A stretch of 64,000 nt of DNA from Streptomyces sp. NBC_00483 (GTDB lineage Bacteria > Actinomycetota > Actinomycetes > Streptomycetales > Streptomycetaceae): assembly GCF_036013745.1 (NCBI RefSeq), contig NZ_CP107880.1:8494001-8558000 (forward strand), written 5' to 3'. Shown here piece by piece: positions 9,550 through 18,764 of the stretch. Within the stretch, counting starts at the first letter, position 1; each line of letters opens with the position of its first letter. Under the pieces are notes generated by a model. It saw nothing but the letters and a program-made list of their open reading frames with translations, did not search any database and had not been told where the DNA came from. The translations under genes and the position numbers were made by a program.

Positions 9550-9658
9550 CACGGCCGTGCGGCCTGGCCCGGGGCTTCACATGTTGGCGGAATGCCGACG
9601 GCCGAAACGACCGGTCCGTCGATTTTCGCCAGTCCACCCGCAAGTTTCGACACACCTC

Positions 9659-9700
9659 TTGACAGGTGCACCCCACTACAGCACTTTGGGAGCGCTCCCA
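9659..9700 (+). promoter_or_regulatory. GH10 promoter with overlapping CebR operator
   Basis: TTGACA at 9659-9664 is followed after 17 nt by CACTTT (9682-9687), and the perfect palindrome TGGGAGCGCTCCCA occupies 9687-9700, so a bound repressor would cover the start site. CGAAAC half-elements also occur at 9602-9607 and, inverted, at 9644-9649. The box suggests the GH10 gene and perhaps the cellulases behind it are induced by cellobiose. Confidence 0.75.
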
Positions 9701-9839
9701 CGACTTCAAGGCTTGCACCATCTCCCCACTAGAGTCGCGGGGGAGGGAACGGCGCGCCGTGACCGGCGGGACCCCGGTCACAGGGCTTCGGTGACGCCCC
9801 GAGCGTCCCCCCTCCCGCATTTCGGAGAGAGGAACCAGC

Positions 9840-11666
9840 ATGACGCTGGCGCCCATACCCCCCGCCCGAAGACGGGCCTCTCGGAGCATCGCCGCCCTGT
9901 TCGCCACCCTCGCCCTCGCGGCGGCCACGATCGGGCTCACGCCTTCGACGGCGTCCGCGGCCGAGCCGCCGACGCTGCATCAGCTCGCCGACGCCAAGGG
10001 CAGGTACTTCGGCTCGGCGACCGACAACGGGGAGCTGTCCGACGCCCCGTACACCCAGACCCTGGGTTCCCAGTTCGGGCCGATCACCCCCGGCAACTCC
10101 ATGAAGTGGGACAGCACCGAGCGCGCCCAGGGGCAGTTCAGCTTCACGGGCGGCGACCAGGTCGTGGACTTCGCCCGGGCGCACGGCCAGAGCGTGCGCG
10201 GTCACACCCTGGTGTGGCACAGCCAACTACCCGGCTGGGTAGGGCAGTTGCCCGCCGCGCAGGTGCGCCCCGCCATGGAGAACCACATCGCCAACGTCGC
10301 CGGCCACTACCGCGGCAAGGTGTTCGCCTGGGACGTCGTCAACGAGCCCTTCAACGAGGACGGCAGCTACCGCACCTCGCCGTTCTACAACGCCATGGGC
10401 AAGGACTTCATCGCCCACGCCCTGCGCGCCGCCCGGGCCGCCGACCCCGACGCCAAGCTGTACATCAACGACTACAACGTCGAGGGGCTCGGCGCGAAGA
10501 GCGACGCCCTCTACACCCTCGCCCGCGACCTGAAGGCGGCCGGCGTGCCGCTCGACGGCGTCGGGATGCAGGCGCACCTGGCGATCCAGTACGGCTTCCC
10601 GAACCAGATGCAGCAGAACATCCAGCGCTTCGCCGATCTCGGCCTCGACGTGGCCGTCACCGAGCTCGACGTGCGGATGCAGCTGCCGAAGGACACGGCG
10701 AAGGAGGCCACCCAGGCCGACTACTACCGCCGGGTCACCGAGGCCTGCCTGGCCGTCACCCGGTGCGTCGGGATCACGGTCTGGGACTACACCGACAAGT
10801 ACTCCTGGATCCCCGGCGTCTTCGACGGCGAGGGCTCGGCCCTCCCGTGGGACGGGAACCTGCAGCCCAAACCCGTCGTCATGGATGCGATCCGCAAGGC
10901 CCTCGGCGACACCGGCGCGGTCGACACCCAGGCCCCTAGCGTGCCGTCGGGGCTGCGGGTGACCGGCACCACCTCGGCCTCCGCCTCCCTGGCGTGGAAC
11001 GCCGCCACCGACGACACGGGCGTCACCGGGTACGACGTCTACCGCGGCGGCACGAAGGTGGGGACGGCCTCCGGTACGTCCTTCACCGACAGCGGGCTCG
11101 CCGCCTCCACCGCGTACGCCTACACGGTGCGGGCCCGCGACGCCGCCGGGAACGTCTCGGCGCAGTCCGCCGCCGTGAGCGCCACGACGCAGCCGGCGGG
11201 CACGGGCGGCGGCGCCCTGAAGGTCCAGTACAAGAACAACGACCAGTCCGCCGGCGACAACTCGATCAAGCCCGGGCTGCAGTTGGTCAACACCGGCGAC
11301 TCGGCCGTCGCTCTCTCCAAGGTGACCGTCCGCTACTACTTCAGTGGCGAGTCCGGTGCCACGACGTACAGCACCTGGTGCGACTGGGCGGTGCCCGGCT
11401 GCGGGACGCTCACGCACCGGGTCGTCGCGATGAGCAGCCCGAAGGCCGGCGCCGACCACTACCTGGAGCTGGGCTTCGCCGCTACGGCGGGCAGCCTCGC
11501 CCCTGGGGCCTCGAGCGGCGAGGCACAACTGCGGTTCAACAAGAGCGACTGGTCGAACTTCAGCGAGGCCGACGACTACAGCCGCGGTACGAACACCTCC
11601 TTCGCGGATGCGCCGAGGATCACCGTCCACCTCGACGGCCAGACGGTCTACGGCACCACCCCCTGA
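9840..11666 (+). CDS. secreted GH10 endo-beta-1,4-xylanase with FN3 and CBM3
   Basis: 608 residues. Signal peptide about 1-41 (ASAAEP), GH10 catalytic barrel about 42-358 with acid/base Glu169 in WDVVNEPF and nucleophile Glu275 in VTELDVR, an FN3 domain about 364-455 (TQAPSVPSGL to AVSATTQ), a short Gly linker and a CBM3 about 460-607. Cuts the xylan backbone outside the cell, while the CBM3 targets it to crystalline cellulose. A strong GGAGAGAGGAA site precedes the ATG. First gene after the CebR-controlled promoter; a terminator-like hairpin follows, so read-through to GH48 is probably partial. GH10 xylanases of this genus more often carry CBM2 or CBM13, so the FN3-CBM3 tail is notable. Confidence 0.95.
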   Translation: MTLAPIPPARRRASRSIAALFATLALAAATIGLTPSTASAAEPPTLHQLADAKGRYFGSATDNGELSDAPYTQTLGSQFGPITPGNSMKWDSTERAQGQFSFTGGDQVVDFARAHGQSVRGHTLVWHSQLPGWVGQLPAAQVRPAMENHIANVAGHYRGKVFAWDVVNEPFNEDGSYRTSPFYNAMGKDFIAHALRAARAADPDAKLYINDYNVEGLGAKSDALYTLARDLKAAGVPLDGVGMQAHLAIQYGFPNQMQQNIQRFADLGLDVAVTELDVRMQLPKDTAKEATQADYYRRVTEACLAVTRCVGITVWDYTDKYSWIPGVFDGEGSALPWDGNLQPKPVVMDAIRKALGDTGAVDTQAPSVPSGLRVTGTTSASASLAWNAATDDTGVTGYDVYRGGTKVGTASGTSFTDSGLAASTAYAYTVRARDAAGNVSAQSAAVSATTQPAGTGGGALKVQYKNNDQSAGDNSIKPGLQLVNTGDSAVALSKVTVRYYFSGESGATTYSTWCDWAVPGCGTLTHRVVAMSSPKAGADHYLELGFAATAGSLAPGASSGEAQLRFNKSDWSNFSEADDYSRGTNTSFADAPRITVHLDGQTVYGTTP

Positions 11667-11670
11667 ACCG

Positions 11671-11704
11671 CGGTCCGGGCGGTCGGCTCCGCCCGCCCGG
11701 ACCG
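11671..11704 (+). terminator. hairpin after GH10
   Basis: A 12-bp perfect stem CGGTCCGGGCGG / CCGCCCGGACCG with a 10-nt loop, starting 5 nt after the GH10 stop. There is no U-run, as is usual in Streptomyces. Confidence 0.7.
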
Positions 11705-11790
11705 TTCCAGCGTGCCGCCGTGCCGGGATGGGGAGCTGCCCCGGCACGGCACCACCACCACTCCCACCCGGACCCCCTCTTGGAGGACCT

Positions 11791-14625
11791 GTGTCCGCAC
11801 ACCCCGAGGTGCCCGAAAGATCCGAAAGATCCGCGTTACTCTCCCGGCGTTCCTTCGTCGGCGTGGCCGGCGGCGCGCTCGTAGCCCTCGGCGCCGGGCA
11901 GGCGTTCGCCCAGGCTGCCGGGGCCCCGGCCGGTTCCGCCGCACAGGCGGCGGCCGCCGCCGACGGCCCCTACACGGAGGCCTTCCTCACCCAGTACAAC
12001 AAGATCAAGAGCCCGGACAGCGGCTACTTCAGCCCGGACGGCATCCCGTACCACTGCGCCGAGACCCTGATCGTCGAGGCTCCCGACCACGGCCACCAGA
12101 CGACCTCCGAGGCGTTCAGCTTCTGGATCTGGCTGGAGGCGGCGTACGGCCGGGTCACCGGCGACTGGGCCCCGTTCAACAAGTCCTGGGAGGTCGCCGA
12201 GGCCTCGATCATCCCGCCGCACATCGACCAGCCCACCAACGACTCGTACACCCCCTCCAAGCCCGCCACCTACGCGCCCGAGCACCCGCAGGTCACCAGC
12301 TACCCGTCCGAGCTGACCTCCTCCGTCTCCGTCGGCTCCGACCCCATCGCCGCCGAACTCGCCTCCGCGTACGGGACGATGGACGTCTACGGCATGCACT
12401 GGCTGATGGACCTCGACAACGTCTACGGCTTCGGCAACAAGCCCGGCACCGGCGACGAGCTCGGCCCCGGCAAGATGGCGTCCTTCGTCAACAGCTACCA
12501 GCGCGGCGCGCAGGAGTCGGTCTGGGAGACCGTCCCGCAGCCCAGCACCGACCTCTTCAAGTACGGCGGCGCCAACGGCTACCTCGACCTCTTCGTCAAG
12601 GACGCCTCGTACGCGAAGCAGTGGAAGTACACCAACGCCCCCGACGCCGACGCGCGCGCCGTGCAGGCCGCGTACTGGGCGCTGACGTGGGCGACGGCGC
12701 AGGGCAAGGTGAGCCAGGTCTCCGCCTCCGTGGCCAAGGCCGCGAAGATGGGCGACTACCTGCGCTACTCGATGTTCGACAAGTACTTCAAGAAAATCGG
12801 CGACTGCACCAGCCCGACCGGCTGCCAGCCCGCCTCCGGCCGCGATGCCCAGCACTACCTGCTGTCCTGGTACTACGCGTGGGGCGGCTCCGCAGGCACC
12901 GGCGGCGGCTGGGCCTGGCGCATCGGCGACGGCATCGCCCACCAGGGCTACCAGAACCCCCTCGCCGCCTGGGCGCTGTCCACCATCCCCGCCCTCACCC
13001 CCAAGTCGCCGACGGCGAAGGGCGATTGGCAGAAGTCGCTCACCCGGCAGCTGGAGTTCCTGCGCTGGCTGCAGTCCTCCGAAGGCGGGCTCGCCGGCGG
13101 CTGCTCCAACAGCTGGGACGGCCAGTACGGCACCCCGCCGGCCGGCACACCGACCTTCTACGGCATGGCGTACGACTGGCAGCCCGTCTACCACGACCCG
13201 CCGAGCAACAACTGGTTCGGCTTCCAGGTGTGGTGCATGGAGCGCGTCGCCCAGTACTACTACGTCACCAACAACGCGACCGCGAAGGCCGTCCTCGACA
13301 AGTGGGTGGCGTGGGCCTCGAAGCAGACCACCGTCGGCTCCGACGGCAGTTACCGCTTCCCCTCCACGCTGGGCTGGACCGGCGCCCCCGACACCTGGAA
13401 CGCCACGAGCCCCGGCGCCAACACCGGCCTGCACGTGTCCGTCGTCGACTACAGCGACGACGTCGGCGTGGGTGCGGCGCTGGCCATGACGCTGATCTAC
13501 TACGCCGCGAAGTCCGGGGACGCCGACTCCGCCGGACTCGCCAAGTCCCTGCTCGACGCCATGGCCGAGCACGCCGACGCCAAGGGCATCGCCGTCCCCG
13601 AGACCCGCCGCGACTACGACCGCTTCGACGATCCGGTGTACTTCCCGGCGGGCTGGTCCGGCACCTCCCCGCAAGGCGTGAAGCTGGGCTCCGGCACGAC
13701 CTTCATCGGGATGCGGCCGTGGCTCAAGCAGGAGCCGGGCTGGTCGAAGGTGCAGACGTATCTCGACGGTGGCGCCCCGCCGGTCTTCACCTACCACCGC
13801 TTCTGGGCGCAGGCCGCGCTGGCGCTCTCCTTCGCCTCGTACGCCGAGCTCCTCGGCGACGAGGGCGGCCCCGGCGGCGGTGGCGACACCACCGCGCCGA
13901 CCGTCCCGACCGGCCTGACCGTGACGGCGACGACCGGCACCAGCGTGTCGCTGAGCTGGACGGCGTCCACCGACGACACGGGCGTCGCGGCGTACGACGT
14001 CTACCGCGACGGCACCCCGGTCGGCACCCCGACCGCGACCACCTACAGCGACACCGGGCTCTCCGCCGCCACCGCCTACCACTACCGGGTCGCCGCCCGC
14101 GACGCCGCGGGCAACGCCTCCGCACTGTCCGCCGAGGTCACCGGCACCACCAAGACGGGCGGCGGTACGGGCGGGGCCAAGGTCCAGTACAAGAGCACCG
14201 ACTCCAACGCCACCGACAACGCCCTGCGCATGTCCCTGAAGGTCGGCAACACCGGCGGCGGCGCGCTCAGCCTCTCCACGGTGACCGTCCGCTACTACTT
14301 CACCGGCGACGGCGGCCCGTCCACATACAGCACCTGGTGCGACTGGGCGATGCTCGGCGCCGCCAACATCACCCATCGCGTGGTCGCCCTGAGCAGCCCG
14401 AAGACCGGCGCGGACCACTACCTGGAGGTCGGCTTCAGCGCCGGCGCGGGCAGCGTCGCCGCGGGCGGCGACTCCGGCGAGATACAGCTGCGTGTGCACA
14501 AGAGCGACTGGTCGAACTTCAACGAGGCCGACGACTACAGCCGCGGTACGAACGCGGCCTTCGCGGACGCCTCGAAGATCACCGCGTACGTCGGCGGCGA
14601 GCTCGTCTGGGGGACGGCGCCGTGA
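11791..14625 (+). CDS. secreted GH48 exo-cellulase (cellobiohydrolase) with FN3 and CBM3
   Basis: 944 residues from the GTG at 11791, with GGAGG 4 nt upstream; an upstream extension in the same frame is Arg/Pro-rich and unlikely. The N-terminus looks Tat-dependent (SRRSFVGVAGGALVALGAG). The GH48 domain spans about 55-695 and contains hallmark segments (TSEAFSFWIWLEAAYGRV, YGMHWLMDLDNVYGFGN, GMAYDWQPVYHDPPSNNWFGFQVW). FN3 (about 699-788) and CBM3 (about 796-942) follow. GH48 enzymes work processively from reducing ends and are the key partner of GH6 enzymes. Its stop overlaps the GH12 start (GTGA), so the two genes are coupled. Confidence 0.95.
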   Translation: MSAHPEVPERSERSALLSRRSFVGVAGGALVALGAGQAFAQAAGAPAGSAAQAAAAADGPYTEAFLTQYNKIKSPDSGYFSPDGIPYHCAETLIVEAPDHGHQTTSEAFSFWIWLEAAYGRVTGDWAPFNKSWEVAEASIIPPHIDQPTNDSYTPSKPATYAPEHPQVTSYPSELTSSVSVGSDPIAAELASAYGTMDVYGMHWLMDLDNVYGFGNKPGTGDELGPGKMASFVNSYQRGAQESVWETVPQPSTDLFKYGGANGYLDLFVKDASYAKQWKYTNAPDADARAVQAAYWALTWATAQGKVSQVSASVAKAAKMGDYLRYSMFDKYFKKIGDCTSPTGCQPASGRDAQHYLLSWYYAWGGSAGTGGGWAWRIGDGIAHQGYQNPLAAWALSTIPALTPKSPTAKGDWQKSLTRQLEFLRWLQSSEGGLAGGCSNSWDGQYGTPPAGTPTFYGMAYDWQPVYHDPPSNNWFGFQVWCMERVAQYYYVTNNATAKAVLDKWVAWASKQTTVGSDGSYRFPSTLGWTGAPDTWNATSPGANTGLHVSVVDYSDDVGVGAALAMTLIYYAAKSGDADSAGLAKSLLDAMAEHADAKGIAVPETRRDYDRFDDPVYFPAGWSGTSPQGVKLGSGTTFIGMRPWLKQEPGWSKVQTYLDGGAPPVFTYHRFWAQAALALSFASYAELLGDEGGPGGGGDTTAPTVPTGLTVTATTGTSVSLSWTASTDDTGVAAYDVYRDGTPVGTPTATTYSDTGLSAATAYHYRVAARDAAGNASALSAEVTGTTKTGGGTGGAKVQYKSTDSNATDNALRMSLKVGNTGGGALSLSTVTVRYYFTGDGGPSTYSTWCDWAMLGAANITHRVVALSSPKTGADHYLEVGFSAGAGSVAAGGDSGEIQLRVHKSDWSNFNEADDYSRGTNAAFADASKITAYVGGELVWGTAP

Positions 14626-16154
14626 CGGGACGACACCCGCGTCGCGCCCTCGCCGCCACCGCCGCGGGCATCCTGCTCGCCGGGCTCGCGCTGTTCACCG
14701 GCGCGGTCCCGGCGGCGGCCGCGTCGGTCACCGACTGCACCCAGTGGGGCACCACCGAGACGCAGGGCGGCACGTACACGTACCAGCAGAACGAGTGGAA
14801 CTCCTCGGCCCGCCAGTGCGCGAGCGTGGACACCGCGACCGGCGCCTGGAAGCTGACCGAGGCGAACTTCTCGCTCACCACGGCGGGACCGCCCGCCACC
14901 TACCCGTCCAGCTACAAGGGCTGCCACTGGGGCGTGTGCACCGCGAACAGCGGCCTGCCGATCCGGGTCGGCGAACTGGGCAGCGCCCGCTCGACGTTCG
15001 ACACCACGCAGGTCGCCTCCGGCGCCTGGAACGCCTCGTACGACCTGTGGTTCAACTCCACGCCCACCACCGACGACCAGCCGGACGGCACCGAGGTGAT
15101 GATCTGGATCAACCACCGCGGCGGCGTCCAGCCCATCGGCTCCCGCACGGCCACGGTCACGGCGGACGGCAGGACCTGGGACGTGTGGACCGGGCCCGGC
15201 GCCTCCGGGTGGAAGGTCATCTCGTACGTGCTGCAGGGCGGCGCCACCGCGGTGACCGACCTCGACGTGAAGCGCCTCGTCGACGACGCCACCGCGCGCG
15301 GCCAGATCAACCCCGCGCACTACCTGATCGACGCGGAGGCCGGCTTCGAGATCTGGCAGGGCGGCCAGGGTCTCGGCGTGAACTCCTTCTCGTTCGAGGC
15401 CAGTAAGGGCTCGGGCGGCGGGGACACCACGCCGCCGACCGCGCCCCGCAACTTGCGGTCCACCGGGGCGAGTTCGTCGTCCGCCTCGCTGGCCTGGGAC
15501 CCCGCCACGGACGACGTCGGCGTCACGTCGTACGACGTCTACCGCGGCGGCACCCGCGTCGGTTCCACCGGCGGCACGACGTACACCGACACCGGGCTGA
15601 CGGCGTCCACCGCGTACAGCTACACCGTGCGCGCCCTGGACGCGGCCGGGAACGCCTCGCCACCCACCGGTCCGGTGAGCGTCACCACTGAGCCCGGCGG
15701 CGGGACCGGCACCGGCAATCTGAAGGTGCAGTACAAGACGAGCGATACGGGCCTGACGGACAACGCCATCGGGATGAACCTGAAGGTGGTCAACACCGGT
15801 AGTGGTGCGCAGAGTCTGAAGGACGTCGAGATCCGCTACTGGTTCGACGACTCGGCCTCCTCGTACACGACGTGGTGCGATTGGGCGCAGATCGGCTGCT
15901 CGAACCTGACCCACTCGGTGTCGACGAACGGCACGGCGACCGGGGCCAATCGCTACCTGAAGGTCAACGTCACCGGCGGCACGCTCGCCGCGGGCGCCTC
16001 GACCGGCGACATCCAGTTGCGGCTGCACCGGGCCGACTGGTCGAACCTCAACGAGGCCGACGACTACAGCCACGGCACCGCGAGTTCGTACACGGACGCC
16101 CCGAAGATCGGCGTCTACTCCGGCGGCCAACTCCTGTGGGGCACCGCGCCCTGA
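14622..16154 (+). CDS. secreted GH12 endoglucanase with FN3 and CBM3
   Basis: 510 residues from a GTG that overlaps the GH48 stop by four bases. Signal peptide about 1-34 (AAAASVTDC). The GH12 jelly roll (about 36-262) starts with DCTQWGTTETQGGTYTYQQN and shows the nucleophile Glu in TEVMIWINHRGG and the acid Glu in FEIWQGGQGLG. FN3 about 267-357 and CBM3 about 363-508 follow. Cuts internal beta-1,4-glucan bonds, possibly xyloglucan as well. The DNA for its CBM3 is almost identical to that in the GH6 gene (separate repeat entries), which points to recent duplication or gene conversion. Confidence 0.94.
   Translation: MTGRHPRRALAATAAGILLAGLALFTGAVPAAAASVTDCTQWGTTETQGGTYTYQQNEWNSSARQCASVDTATGAWKLTEANFSLTTAGPPATYPSSYKGCHWGVCTANSGLPIRVGELGSARSTFDTTQVASGAWNASYDLWFNSTPTTDDQPDGTEVMIWINHRGGVQPIGSRTATVTADGRTWDVWTGPGASGWKVISYVLQGGATAVTDLDVKRLVDDATARGQINPAHYLIDAEAGFEIWQGGQGLGVNSFSFEASKGSGGGDTTPPTAPRNLRSTGASSSSASLAWDPATDDVGVTSYDVYRGGTRVGSTGGTTYTDTGLTASTAYSYTVRALDAAGNASPPTGPVSVTTEPGGGTGTGNLKVQYKTSDTGLTDNAIGMNLKVVNTGSGAQSLKDVEIRYWFDDSASSYTTWCDWAQIGCSNLTHSVSTNGTATGANRYLKVNVTGGTLAAGASTGDIQLRLHRADWSNLNEADDYSHGTASSYTDAPKIGVYSGGQLLWGTAP
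15708..16147 (+). repeat. 440-bp CBM3 repeat, copy 1 (GH12)
   Basis: Same length as 17934-18373 and identical apart from three substitutions that I could find by reading the two side by side: agtGgt/agtAgt, tctGaag/tctCaag and gggCgcc/gggTgcc. The flanking linker and stop regions differ, so the unit is bounded by the module. Confidence 0.95.
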
Positions 16155-16168
16155 TCCACCCCCAGACA

Positions 16169-16209
16169 CCCGGTGGCGGGAATCCTTCCCGCTGCCTCCC
16201 GCCACCGGG
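16169..16209 (+). terminator. stem-loop between GH12 and GH6
   Basis: A 13-bp perfect stem CCCGGTGGCGGGA / TCCCGCCACCGGG with a 15-nt loop, 15 nt after the GH12 stop. It could be a terminator or an mRNA-stabilising loop between cotranscribed cellulase genes. Confidence 0.65.
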
Positions 16210-16253
16210 CCGTACCCCCGCACACCCTTATCCGAGAGGAACACCACACAACG

Positions 16254-18380
16254 ATGAACACCACCACGCACCTCAGACGCAAGAGCCGCTTCAGGAGGCT
16301 CGCGGCGCTGCTGCCTGCGCTCGCCATGGGAGCCGCGCTCAGCGTCGCGCTGCCTACCGCACCGGCCTCGGCGGCCGCGGCGGCCCGGGTCGACAACCCG
16401 TACGTGGGCGCCAAGCCGTACGTCAACCCGGACTGGTCCGCCAAGGCGAAGGCCGAGCCCGGCGGCTCCGTCATCGCCGACGAGCCCAGCTTCGTCTGGA
16501 TGGACCGGATCGCCGCGATCACCGGCACCTCCAACGGCCGTGGCCTGCGCGCCCACCTCGACCACGCGCTGACGCAGGGCGCCACGCTCTTCCAGGTCGT
16601 CATCTACGACCTGCCGGGCCGCGACTGCTCGGCGCTCGCCTCCAACGGCGAGCTGAAGGCGGAGGAGCTCGACCGGTACAAGTCGGAGTACATCGACCCG
16701 ATCGCGGCGATCCTCGCCGACCCGAAGTACGCGGCACTGCGGATCTCCGCGCTGATCGAGCCGGACTCGCTGCCCAACATGGTCACCAACGCGGGCAGCG
16801 CGGCCGGCGCCACGGACGCCTGCCGGCACGTGAAGGAAGTGGGGTCGTACGAGAAGGGCGTCGGCTACGCGCTGAACAAGCTCGGCGACATCCCCAACGT
16901 CTACAACTACATCGACGCGGGCCACCACGGCTGGCTCGGCTGGGACACCAACTTCGACCCGGCAGTCGACGAGTTCAAGAAGGCCGCCACCTCCGAGGGC
17001 GCGACGGTCGACGACGTCGCCGGCTTCATCGTCAACACCGCCAACTACGGTGCGCTGCACGAGCCGAACTTCAAGGTCACCGACTCGGTGAACGGCACCA
17101 CCGTGCGCCAGTCCAAGTGGGTCGACTGGAACTACTACGTCGACGAGCTGGGCTTCGCCCAGGCGCTGCGTGAGCGCCTGGTCAGCCGCGGCGGCTTCAA
17201 CTCCGGCCTCGGCATGCTCATCGACACCGCCCGCAACGGCTGGGGCGGCACCGCACGGCCCACCGGCCCCGGCCCGCAGACCTCCGCCGACGCCTACGTC
17301 GACGGCGGCAGGGTGGACCGCCGCATCCACACCGGCAACTGGTGCAACCAGCAGGGAGCCGGAGTCGGCGAACGCCCGCAGACCGCGCCCGAGCCGGGCA
17401 TCGACGCGTACGTGTGGGCCAAGCCCCCGGGCGAGTCGGACGGCAACAGCCAGCCCATCGACAACGACGAGGGCAAGGGCTTCGACCGGATGTGCGACCC
17501 GACCTACGAGGGCAACGCACGCAACGGCAACAATCCGACCGGCGCCATGGCCGACGCCCCGCTGGCCGGCCGCTGGTTCTCCGCACAGTTCCAGATGCTG
17601 CTGACCAACGCCTACCCGCCGCTGAACGGCGGCGGCGACCCGGGCCCCGACACCGAGGCGCCGAGCGTCCCGGCGGGGCTGAAGACGACGGGCGCCACCT
17701 CGTCGTCGGTGTCACTGTCCTGGACCGCTTCGACGGACAACGTGGGCGTCGCGTCGTACGACGTGTACCGCAACGGGACCCTCGTCGGCTCCACCGGCGG
17801 CACGACGTACACCGACAGCGCTCTGACCGCCTCCACCACCTACCAGTACAAGGTGCGGGCGCGGGACGCCGCCGGGAACGCCTCGGCCCAGTCCGCGCAG
17901 GTCGCCGGCACGACGACTTCGGGGGGTGGGTCGGGCACCGGCAATCTGAAGGTGCAGTACAAGACGAGCGATACGGGCCTGACGGACAACGCCATCGGGA
18001 TGAACCTGAAGGTGGTCAACACCGGTAGTAGTGCGCAGAGTCTCAAGGACGTCGAGATCCGCTACTGGTTCGACGACTCGGCCTCCTCGTACACGACGTG
18101 GTGCGATTGGGCGCAGATCGGCTGCTCGAACCTGACCCACTCGGTGTCGACGAACGGCACGGCGACCGGGGCCAATCGCTACCTGAAGGTCAACGTCACC
18201 GGCGGCACGCTCGCCGCGGGTGCCTCGACCGGCGACATCCAGTTGCGGCTGCACCGGGCCGACTGGTCGAACCTCAACGAGGCCGACGACTACAGCCACG
18301 GCACCGCGAGTTCGTACACGGACGCCCCGAAGATCGGCGTCTACTCCGGCGGCCAACTCCTGTGGGGCACCGCCCCGTAA
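16254..18380 (+). CDS. secreted GH6 cellobiohydrolase with FN3 and CBM3
   Basis: 708 residues from the ATG at 16254 (GAGAGGA site upstream). Signal peptide about 1-40 (PASAAAAA). The GH6 catalytic domain (about 42-455) has the two expected catalytic-aspartate regions, LPGRDCSALASNGE and ALIEPDSLPNM, and the closing segment DAYVWAKPPGESDG typical of exo-acting members. FN3 about 465-555 and CBM3 about 560-707 follow. Attacks cellulose from non-reducing ends and complements GH48. A stem-loop separates it from GH12; no CebR box lies directly upstream, so it is probably transcribed with GH48-GH12. The stop codon region marks the end of the cellulase island. Confidence 0.95.
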   Translation: MNTTTHLRRKSRFRRLAALLPALAMGAALSVALPTAPASAAAAARVDNPYVGAKPYVNPDWSAKAKAEPGGSVIADEPSFVWMDRIAAITGTSNGRGLRAHLDHALTQGATLFQVVIYDLPGRDCSALASNGELKAEELDRYKSEYIDPIAAILADPKYAALRISALIEPDSLPNMVTNAGSAAGATDACRHVKEVGSYEKGVGYALNKLGDIPNVYNYIDAGHHGWLGWDTNFDPAVDEFKKAATSEGATVDDVAGFIVNTANYGALHEPNFKVTDSVNGTTVRQSKWVDWNYYVDELGFAQALRERLVSRGGFNSGLGMLIDTARNGWGGTARPTGPGPQTSADAYVDGGRVDRRIHTGNWCNQQGAGVGERPQTAPEPGIDAYVWAKPPGESDGNSQPIDNDEGKGFDRMCDPTYEGNARNGNNPTGAMADAPLAGRWFSAQFQMLLTNAYPPLNGGGDPGPDTEAPSVPAGLKTTGATSSSVSLSWTASTDNVGVASYDVYRNGTLVGSTGGTTYTDSALTASTTYQYKVRARDAAGNASAQSAQVAGTTTSGGGSGTGNLKVQYKTSDTGLTDNAIGMNLKVVNTGSSAQSLKDVEIRYWFDDSASSYTTWCDWAQIGCSNLTHSVSTNGTATGANRYLKVNVTGGTLAAGASTGDIQLRLHRADWSNLNEADDYSHGTASSYTDAPKIGVYSGGQLLWGTAP
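17934..18373 (+). repeat. 440-bp CBM3 repeat, copy 2 (GH6)
   Basis: Partner of 15708-16147; see that entry. Only three mismatches in 440 bp were seen, far fewer than between these CBM3s and those of GH10 or GH48. Confidence 0.95.
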
Positions 18381-18584
18381 CTGAGTGTTTGACGCTGATT
18401 CACGGCGATAGATTGCGGTTTGATGGCCCGGCCAGATCGAGGCTGAGGGGCCGGTGAGGTGAGGGGCTGCGATGTGGCGGGAGAGGGCTGTTCCATTCCA
18501 GCACCTCCCGTCTCGTCCCACCTCGCCTCGTGTCCCTGGCCTTTACCCCTGGTCGGGCCGTTCGCCGCGCGGTACACCGGAAAC

Positions 18585-18764
18585 ATGACCCCGCGCGACG
18601 GGTATCCCGGCGAACTGTCCGACGAATGCCGGATGTTGATCGAACCGGACCTCACCGCCTGGCGGACCCGGCGCCGCCGCGACGCCCTGGACATCGGCCG
18701 CCCACCCGAACACGACCTGCGGCAGATCATGAACGCCATCCTGTACGTGGACCGCACCGACATC
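18585..18764 (+). pseudogene. IS5-type transposase N-terminal remnant
   Basis: About 60 codons reading GELSDECRMLIEPDL, then RPPEHDLRQIMNAILYVDRTDI, the typical start of IS5-group transposases of Streptomyces. The similarity stops abruptly at 18764, where another transposase remnant begins on the other strand. Confidence 0.75.

Noticed and set aside
11836..14499. 887-codon minus-strand frame opposite GH48
   Set aside because: Compositionally a shadow (Gly/Val/Arg rich, no domain); the GH48 protein on the other strand is unambiguous.
11712..14621. 970-codon upstream extension of the GH12 frame
   Set aside because: It is an off-frame reading of the GH48 gene; the GTG at 14622 gives a proper signal peptide and couples to GH48.
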